A stretch of 64,000 nucleotides of DNA from Coenobita brevimanus (taxonomy: Eukaryota > Arthropoda > Malacostraca > Decapoda > Coenobitidae): assembly GCA_032717465.1 (NCBI GenBank), contig CM064632.1, forward strand, positions 29,041,237 to 29,105,236. The letters run 5' to 3'. The notes below the pieces were generated by a model. The model searched no databases and was not told where the DNA came from. It saw only the letters and a program-made list of their open reading frames with translations. Shown here piece by piece: positions 57,164 to 64,000 of this stretch. The translations under genes and the position numbers were made by a program. Each line of letters begins with the position of its first letter. Within the stretch, counting starts at the first letter, position 1.

Positions 57164-57176
57164 TCTCGGTCTATCT
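56935..57176. repeat. AC/GT long imperfect palindrome
   Basis: An (AC)n tract at 56935-57006 precedes the palindrome. From 57007 the order is AGATCGACCGCGAAAG, (GT)n, TAATTCACCG, ACCC, CGGTGAATTA, (CA)n, CTTTCTCGGTCTATCT. The inner 10-bp arms are exact, the dinucleotide arms pair with each other and the outer 16-bp arms match at 14 positions. This makes a hairpin of about 170 bp. Confidence 0.9.
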
Positions 57177-57469
57177 CTGTTCCTATGGCCGCATCCTCAT
57201 GAGAATCAGCCGTGACAAAAGAACCTTACTCGTTTTTATCCCTCCTCAGTAACGACCCCGCATCCCACGACACACCACCACCCCCTCTACATACACTCAT
57301 GGTGTTGGATTGGGACGCCTTCATGTGGTGGCACCGATACAGCTTAACTGCCTGGTTATTGCATATGTCCTTGCACTTCCCCATCCCCCGAACGAGGATA
57401 ATGGATTTATGTTGGGATTAGTGCCTCTTAATCGTACTTAGTTGCCACATCCCTTCCAATTATCTTCCT

Positions 57470-58480
57470 TCCTCTCGCGTGCCATTTGTCTACCTCTCTC
57501 TCCTCCTTTCTTGTTTTTCCATACCTACTTCTCTTTCACATACCTCTCCTGTTCGCTTCTCTTCATTAACTATGTTGTTTGTACTTACTTTTACCAATAA
57601 TATCCCATAACTATTAACTTCTCTACTCCCCCCCCCCCACGCCTGTCTCCCAGCAAAATCCCGCCGCCTTTCATATTTAGTGCCTTTTAGACATGTCCAT
57701 TCCTTCTCATTCATACCTTAATTTGTCTCCACCACGCTTGTCTGCATGTCTCTATCTCACGTCCCTATTTCCTTCCTATATCCACTATCCTTTCTTTTTC
57801 CATACCTACATCTCCTCTCTGTGGTTTCCTCACCTCCAGCAACTCTTCTTTTCCTTTCTCTTTTCACCTCTCCTCTCTTTGCACCTCCTTTACTCACCTT
57901 CTTTTCTCTTCTATTCCACTTCTTTCCTCTCCTCTCCTCTCTCTTCTCAGTCCGCCTCCAACTTCACCATTCTCGTTCGTTTCCTGCTCCACTTTTCTCT
58001 TTTCCTACTTTTCTTTTCTCGTCTCGTCTCGTCTCGTCTCCTCGTCTCCTCTCCTCTCCTCTCCTCTTCCTTACTAAACCCTCCTTTCCCCTTCTCTTTT
58101 TCTCTCCTCTCCTTTCCTCTCCCCTCTTGCTGCTTCCTCACCTCCCCACATACCACTCCTCAGCACTAGCCCTTGTTTTCCTGCCTTTCATTCACGTACC
58201 TCTCACTATCTTCATCTCCACCTACCCCTCCCTCACTTCCCTTACCTCTCCCTCACTTCCCTCACCTCTCACCTCTCCTTCACATCTCTCACCTCTTCAT
58301 CACTTCCCTCACCTCTCCCTCACTTCCCCCACCTCTCCCTCACTTCCCCCACCTCTCCATCACTTCCCCCACCTCTCCCTCACTTCCACCACCTTTCTCT
58401 CACTTCCCCCGCCTCTCCCTCACTTCCCCCGCATCTCCCTCACTTCCCCCACCTCTCCCTCCTTCCTCCCCACTGGCGTC
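57470..58480. repeat. polypyrimidine tract with CTCACTTCC minisatellite
   Basis: Pyrimidine-rich from about 57470. At 58218-58460 it becomes a clear minisatellite of CACCTCTCCCTCACTTCCC units (about 15-18 bp). CTCGTCTCGT and CTCCTCTCCT runs lie near 58018-58070. Large S/P/L frames here are artefacts. Confidence 0.88.
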
Positions 58481-58572
58481 TGGATTTATTGCCTATTGGG
58501 GAATTACTTCTTAGCGCGGGCTTCACCATCAGTCATGTGGCGGGAAAAGTGGCGACGGTACGCGAGGAAGTG

Positions 58573-58574
<2 letters not shown>

Positions 58575-58625
<51 letters not shown>
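58575..58625. repeat. (GA)n microsatellite
   Basis: GA tract of about 51 bp ending in a G-run. Confidence 0.95.
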
Positions 58626-58631
<6 letters not shown>

Positions 58632-58633
<2 letters not shown>

Positions 58634-59000
58634 AGACAGACTAACATATAGACGCAGACTCTGAAAAGCACAGACAGACAGACAGACAAATAGTGACAGA
58701 CAGACAGTCAAACAAATAGTGACAGACACAGACAGACAAACAGACAAACAAACAAATAGTGACAGACACAGACAAACAAATAGTGACAGACACAGGCAAA
58801 TAGTAACGGAGAGAGACAGATAGTGACAGACAGACAGATAGATAGAGATAGATAGATAGATACAGACAGACAGACAGAGGCACAGGCAGACAGACAGACA
58901 CAGAGACAGGTAGACAGACTAAGATACAGAGACAGACAGACATAGACAGACAAATATACAGGTAAATAGACAGAGATAGACAGACAGACACACAGACAGG
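58632..59000. repeat. GACA/GATA-type tetranucleotide region
   Basis: About 370 bp of ACAGACAG, CAAATAGTGACAGACA and AGATAGATAG words. A higher-order unit CAAATAGTGACAGACA recurs. Confidence 0.9.
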
Positions 59001-59404
59001 CAGAGAAGATGGAGGGAGAAGGGATAGGGGGAAGAGTTTAAGGAGTGAAAGTGGGGTTAGGGAAGCAGTAGTGAAATGAGTGGAAGAATGCAAGAGAAAA
59101 AAAGAGATAAAGACGAGATGGGAGAAGAGGGGAAGGGGAGAGGGAGGGGAGAGGAATGAGAGGGGAGGGGTGAGGGAATGAAAGGGAAGGAGAAAAATGG
59201 ATTAAGATGGAAGGAGGAGAAAACTGGCTATGGTACACGGGGGATCTCTGGTGATCATGATGATGATGAGAGAGAGAGAGACAGACAGAGACAGAGAGAT
59301 TAAACAAGAGTAAAGATCACTATTAATCCAGTGCGTTTACGTCACTTCATTTTAGGCCAGAGTAAAGTGGAAAGAGCATAGCACCATATTTTTGTGTTAT
59401 AGCT

Positions 59405-59742
59405 AGACATTCAGAACGGAGAGAGAGTCATTCAGGATGGAGAGAGTCATTCAGGATGGAGAGAGTAATTCAGGATGGAAAGAGTAATTCAGGATGGAAA
59501 GAGAGTAATTCAGGATGGAGAGACGGTAATTCAAGATGGAGAGACAGTAATTCAGGATGGAGAGACAGTAATTCAGGATGGAGAGACGGTAATTCAAGAT
59601 GGAGAGACAGTAATTCAGGTTGGAGAGATAGAAATTCGGGATGGAGAGAGAGTAATTCAAGATGGAGAGAGAGGGTAATTCAGGATGGAGAGACAGTAAT
59701 TCAGGATGGAGAGAGAATTTCAGGATGGACAGAGTAAATTTA
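59405..59742. repeat. 21-bp minisatellite (GTAATTCAGGATGGAGAGAC)
   Basis: About 16 units of GTAATTCAGGATGGAGAGACA, mostly 20-22 bp with A/G variants (AAGATGG, GGTTGG). Unbroken frames on both strands follow from the repeat itself. Confidence 0.93.
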
Positions 59743-59759
59743 GGCAAAGTTAAACGGGT

Positions 59760-60160
59760 AGAATAACTTGATACTCTTTTATATATATATATTTTTTTTT
59801 TTCTCGTTAACCTGACCCTGATTTTTTTCTTAATGTAGCTTATTACTGTAGAAAAAAGAATGTACCAAAGCTCTACATCCTTCCCATAAAGTCTTCGTGC
59901 CTAGCTTCATATTATGTTGTTATTGTATCACTTCACCTCGTCATTCAAGGCGGAGGGATGGCAATTTTAGGCCACGTTGGAGTAAAATGAGTATCGTACC
60001 CTATAATTTCGCCCAGGTTTGGATGGACGTGTTTACTAAGAGGGACTACTAAGCGCCCATTAGCCTTGCACAACCAGCTGTTTCTCCCTTAGGTGAGTAA
60101 AATCGTCTGGAGGCAGCAGGACTGAAATATAAACCACGCCACAGGATAGAGGGGTTGTGA
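59760..60160. other. unannotated sequence with MITE family B end
   Basis: GTGAGTAAAATCGTCTGGAG at 60093-60112 is a family B right end. Just before it TTTCTCCCTTAG|GTGAGT forms a splice-site-like junction. No gene. Confidence 0.45.
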
Positions 60161-60342
60161 TATGGTCCTTCCTCGTCCTCGTCCTTCCTCTCCCTCTCCC
60201 TCTCCCAATCCCTCTCCTTGTCCTTCTCCCTCTCCCTCCTGACCCATCATTTCCACTCTACTCTTCCCCTCCCTGCCTAACACCCTTCATTTCTCTATCC
60301 ACCTTGAGTTTACACCTCTTCTTTTCCTGCTACACGCCATCT

Positions 60343-60387
<45 letters not shown>
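60343..60387. repeat. (CT)n microsatellite in pyrimidine-rich region
   Basis: CT tract within a C/T-rich stretch from about 60165 to 60445. Confidence 0.93.
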
Positions 60388-60390
<3 letters not shown>

Positions 60391-60606
60391 CCCTCTCTTA
60401 TTTCTCTTTCTCCACCGCCCCCACCTTTTTTCCTCTCTCCACACGACTCCACTTAATCTCACTCCTAGTGAGGTTTTCATAAAGGGATAAAAAGAGATGG
60501 TTTTTACTCCCTGTGTGATGCTGCCCCATAGACCCACCCAGTAATGGCCTTTTGGTGTAGCGAAACCTTTGCTGTCACCGGAGTATGATGCTACACTCCT
60601 CCCTCT

Positions 60607-61125
60607 ACTCCACTGTTAGGGCTAATTAAGGTTACTGTATAACTTAGCTTTAGTGACTACTGTTTTAGTTTTCTTTTAATATATACTGTTTTAGCTTTAA
60701 TCATATACTGTATTATATCACCTTTTAATTCATCTCTACTTCTCGACTCTCAGGTCTAATTTACGTCTCCTATTTACTACTCTTGCTTTACTATCTACTG
60801 TTTTTGCTTTACCATATTGCGTTTGAGGTTTATCATATATTCTCTGCTTCATCTGGTAATTCATCTTTACTCTTAGACTATCAGGTATAAATCACGTTTG
60901 AAGTACATTAGTCTAGCTTTATCATAATTCCCTGTTTTTAGCTTTCCCATACACTGTTTTAGCTTTAGCATTATTGTGGCTTAACTGGGCTTCACCTGTT
61001 AATTCATCGCTAGTTCTCGACTCTTAGGTGTATTACACGTCTACCTGTTCGCTGCTCTAGCTTTACTGTCTACTGTTTTAGCTTTAGCCTTATCGTATAC
61101 TTCACCTGGTAATCCATCTATTGTG
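60607..61125. repeat. diverged tandem array, unit about 110-143 bp
   Basis: AATTCATC heads units at 60727, 60858 and 61001, with AATCCATC at 61111. Each of the first three is followed by CTTAGACTATCAGG- or CTCGACTCTYAGG-type blocks and later CTGTTTTAGCTTTA. A partial older unit precedes from 60615. Confidence 0.75.
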
Positions 61126-61129
61126 TTGT

Positions 61130-61460
61130 TTTAGTTGTCGTGGGATAAAAACATTTCATTCGTCCCCCTACTCCACCCCTAAGTCAAATTTAGGATTCTG
61201 TTCTGCACATACTTTTTTAAGTGTACCATACTTCGCTGTAACTCTGCTCCATTTCGGTCTATTTCAGAACTTTGTTATGAAATTTTAGTTACGATGAAAT
61301 AAGTGTATAAATAAATTTCTATTAACAGGTATAGAATTTTTTAATGCTAATCTGCCTTATAATAATTTAGCTTAACCATATAATTCAAATGCAGTGAATT
61401 TTGGGTGACTTTGATGATGACCACACACCCCTAGTCCCCTCTTTGGTCTAATTCACCTCT
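61130..61460. other. unannotated sequence
   Basis: AT-rich; no gene or repeat recognised. Confidence 0.4.
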
Positions 61461-61469
61461 GCTGTGGAC

Positions 61470-61546
<77 letters not shown>

Positions 61547-61576
61547 GCACGCACGCACGCACGCACGCAGCACGCA

Positions 61577-61667
<91 letters not shown>
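61470..61667. repeat. compound (CT)n(AC)n(ACGC)n(AC)n microsatellite
   Basis: CT to 61512, AC to 61541, then ACGC units to about 61606 with two AGC interruptions, then AC to 61667. Confidence 0.96.
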
Positions 61668-61669
<2 letters not shown>

Positions 61670-61679
61670 TATCTTTCAC

Positions 61680-62290
61680 CATAGGGGATTGACTCAGTGG
61701 TAGAATGGAGGGAAGGAGAAGCGTTGATTAGATGAATGATGGCTTAGGGAGGAACGAGGGGGGTGGCATTGCGTGAGAGAGAGAGAGAGATGGGGGGGGA
61801 TCATTGTGTGTGGGTTATCTGTAATGATGATGATGATAGGAAGAGGAGGAGGATAGTGATGCTGATGCTGATACTGATGAAGGGTGTGAGAACTGTAAGT
61901 GATCCCCTGCAGAACCGGATCTGTCAGCGAAAGAAAGGGTATAGGTAGAATTTATCCCTCCCCATGCCGGCTAAGCACGAATCCGAAGGGGTGTCTGTAA
62001 GGAGAGACAGATCCAGTGTATGGTAGTGTCAAAAGGCTGGAGTGGCTGTGTTTGTTTTTGCTAAGCCTCAGTTCTCCCTTAGATGAAGTAGAATAGTTAA
62101 GTTTACGGTCGCTTTCATAGTGGCCCTGAAGCCTTCATAACACGCGTCTTTCGCTATTTATTGTGCACTTTATGCCCCAGTATTCTCCGTTATAGTATTA
62201 GTAGAAGCCATTTTGATATTAAAACCTGATAAAAATAATAAAAGTGAAAGTTAAGGTTTAATTTGCAAAGTAAACATGATACTGATTCTG
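61680..62290. other. unannotated sequence
   Basis: GAT-rich patch at about 61825-61880; CAGTTCTCCCTTAGATGAAG at 62069 resembles the junction at 60082. No gene. Confidence 0.4.
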
Positions 62291-62300
62291 CATGTGTATT

Positions 62301-62303
<3 letters not shown>

Positions 62304-62348
<45 letters not shown>

Positions 62349-62350
62349 CG
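62304..62350. repeat. (GT)n microsatellite
   Basis: GT tract ending in GCGTGCGC. Confidence 0.93.
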
Positions 62351-62664
62351 CTTTTTTCTGGAATGTGTTTAAAAATATTTTACTAATATACAACAGGCCG
62401 TGTACATTTGAGAAAAATGCCAGATTTGCATATAAAGAAAAATGAACTTTGCTATTGTCTGTGTTGTTCTGTGGTATTGTGTGGACATTTTTTAACAGCA
62501 AAAAGAGTCAGAAAAGGCGACTTATACTGGAACTAAAAATACAGCGTGGACCATAAACTACTTATCTGCTCCACTGGGTGATTTATATTGCTTTGCGGGG
62601 AACAGCTCATTCAGCGTTATCAATGCCTTTCCTGTATCATTTACACATTTCCTACTTGTACTAC

Positions 62665-62815
62665 CACTCTCACTCCCAAAAACATTTCATTTCCACCACC
62701 ACTCGCATTTCCTCTACCACTCTCACTCTCACTACCATTCTCACAGCCCCACTGCCACTCACTCCCATTACCACTCTCACTCCCACTACCATTCTCATTC
62801 CCACATCCAGAAGAC
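62665..62815. repeat. CCACTCTCACTCC-type minisatellite
   Basis: Repeating CCACTCTCACTCCCA and TACCATTCTCA units of about 12-24 bp. Confidence 0.75.
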
Positions 62816-62931
62816 TGAACCGTCCCCGCAACATACAAGCTAAGTTGCCAGGTAACTTTCTAGTGCAACGCTATATACGGACCTCCCTTTATATTAAGTA
62901 GTATTCGGGGATGTAAATGGCTTTGGAGAAT

Positions 62932-63160
62932 TAGACTCATATTCTCGTCAGTTATAGGAGACAACTCTAACACCTCTTCCTTAGCGATTTATTTTTGGAT
63001 ATGGCTGGCTAATATCCATTTGCACGTCATCTATGTAGTGTATGCAGTGATATTAGAAGGATTTATATAATAACGGAGAAGGCAAGTAAGGTGTAATACG
63101 CAAAGTAAGTCGCTTAAGAAAAGGTGTAGAGCTGCTTTGGCGTGGAGAGTGAATATGCGG
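62932..63160. mobile_element. MITE family A, copy 5
   Basis: Left GACTCATATTCTCGTCAG with CTAACACCTCTTCC and TTAGCGATTTATTTTTGG. Right AAGTCGCTTAAGAAAAGGTG with a decayed end. A second end-like fragment, AAATAAATCGGTAAGGAAG, follows at about 63255-63310. Confidence 0.7.
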
Positions 63161-63404
63161 GATTTGGTTGCATCTGTTCTTTACCTTACTCTCCTGTGTG
63201 TTATGATGCAAGTATTTAAACAAGAATAATACAGGAAAATGTTAAAATATCCAAAATAAATCGGTAAGGAAGTGGTGCTAACGAAGCCTCCTATGCTCCG
63301 TTAAATACGGCTCTGAGTCTCTTACATCGGGTTGTCATTATTGAAGCCGAAAGGGTGAAGGTGTATATGAACGCCCAGTATTTTAAGGTAAATTTTTAAA
63401 TCCA

Positions 63405-63498
63405 TGTGATGATGATGGTGGTGTGGTGGTGGTGGTGGCGGTGGTGGTGGCGGCGGCGATGATGATGATGGTGGTGGTGGTGGTGGTGGTGGTGGTGG

Positions 63499-63543
<45 letters not shown>
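63405..63543. repeat. (GGT)n/(GAT)n trinucleotide array
   Basis: GGT, GGC and GAT repeats ending in about 45 bp of pure GAT. Confidence 0.95.
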
Positions 63544-63544
<1 letters not shown>

Positions 63545-63589
63545 ACATAGGAGCCATCTGTATCGTTGCTGACTACACTAATATGAACA

Positions 63590-64000
63590 AAATAACTCAG
63601 ATGGCTTTTATCTGATTTTTAACCAAACTTACCTGAGGTGTTGAGAGTCAGTTTTTTGAGAACCATATATCAAGGGTCAGAGTCACTTATGGGCTAGGTC
63701 AATACTTCGACCCAGCAAAGGTCGACTTAAACAGTTTTGCTACATGATTTAGACTTTCAAACTTAGTGGCAAGGCTGAGGGGTAAAGCAAGAACAAACAT
63801 AGCCTATTCGATTTTGAGGAAACAATAGATCAAGGCCAAGGTCACAGGGCAAGGTCAAAGTTCGACCCTTGTACCTGTGTGTACGAACAAAACTAAAACA
63901 AGTTTTCGTCTGAGTTGGACCAAACTTTGAAGTAGGGTTATGGATCAAGTAAGATGTTGACCTCTTTGTTTTTGAGAACAAATAGGTCAGAGGTCAAGGT
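63590..64000. mobile_element. start of another AGGTCAAGGTCA-type repeat, cut by the window edge
   Basis: Two to three loosely similar units share TTTGAGRAACMATAKATCAAG, AAGGTCA and CARGTT...ACCAAACTT wording (about 63620, 63805, 63910). The wording recalls the HINE-like repeats at 12.2 and 43.6 kb. The right end is outside the window. Confidence 0.5.

Noticed and set aside
57746..58651. 301-residue S/P/L-rich open frame
   Set aside because: Lies wholly in a polypyrimidine minisatellite and ends in a GA array; open frames arise from composition.
59405..59742. CRISPR array
   Set aside because: Units are directly adjacent without unique spacers, and the DNA is eukaryotic; this is a minisatellite.
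60082..60098. second recursive-splice-like junction CCCTTAG|GTGAGT
   Set aside because: The GTGAGTAAAATCGTCTGG part is a MITE family B end, and a similar CCCTTAG context recurs at 62080, so it is probably repeat-derived.

Overview
This is eukaryotic, non-coding-rich DNA. It looks like arthropod DNA, most likely from a decapod crustacean. The pointers are one exon of an arthropod-style AMPA-type glutamate receptor, extremely dense (AC)n/(AG)n/(AT)n microsatellites, degenerate TTAGG-type motifs, and several non-LTR retrotransposon families mixed with short MITE- and SINE-like repeats. The species call is inference. There is no operon, phage, CRISPR array or bacterial gene here.

Only one host coding segment is well supported: a 130-bp exon at 32940-33069 (+) from the amino-terminal domain of an ionotropic glutamate receptor. 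The rest of the window then reads as very long introns of that gene. Two further splicing signals on the same strand fit this. One is a juxtaposed acceptor/donor of the recursive-splicing type at 5353/5354. The other is a possible 39-nt phase-compatible microexon at 53209-53247. The 3' end of the receptor exon and its splice donor are repeated about three more times just downstream.

Layout: 1-22 kb holds microsatellites, minisatellites, a decayed reverse transcriptase (3.9 kb), a piggyBac-like TTAA-bounded element (7.35-7.97 kb), SINE-like and HINE-like repeats, and MITEs. 22.4-25.7 kb is a CR1-like LINE (-) broken by one in-frame TGA. 25.8-26.4 kb is a polypurine tract, followed by a decayed LINE 3' end (26.7-27.2 kb). 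28-32 kb is SINE-like and microsatellite DNA, including about 198 bp of (AC)n. 32.9-33.6 kb is the receptor exon and its repeated boundary. 34.6-37.8 kb is an apparently intact jockey-superfamily LINE (-). 38.3-41.3 kb is a 5'-truncated RTE-type LINE (+) inserted in a small tandem array. 43.6-44.2 kb is a second HINE-like element. 48.2-51.3 kb holds a third such repeat, a tRNA-derived SINE with a 13-bp target duplication, a second truncated RTE starting with a perfect 25-bp inverted repeat, and a 3'-end-only copy of the jockey-type LINE. 52.5-64 kb is again repeats, including a 210-bp Tc1-like MITE, a long AC/GT hairpin and several minisatellites.

The genes do not cooperate in a pathway: each LINE polyprotein (endonuclease plus reverse transcriptase) serves its own copying, and the short elements presumably borrow such machinery. 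I found no convincing new multi-gene system. The points most worth following up are the repeated exon/donor boundary, the recursive splice site, the nearly intact LINEs and the new MITE families.
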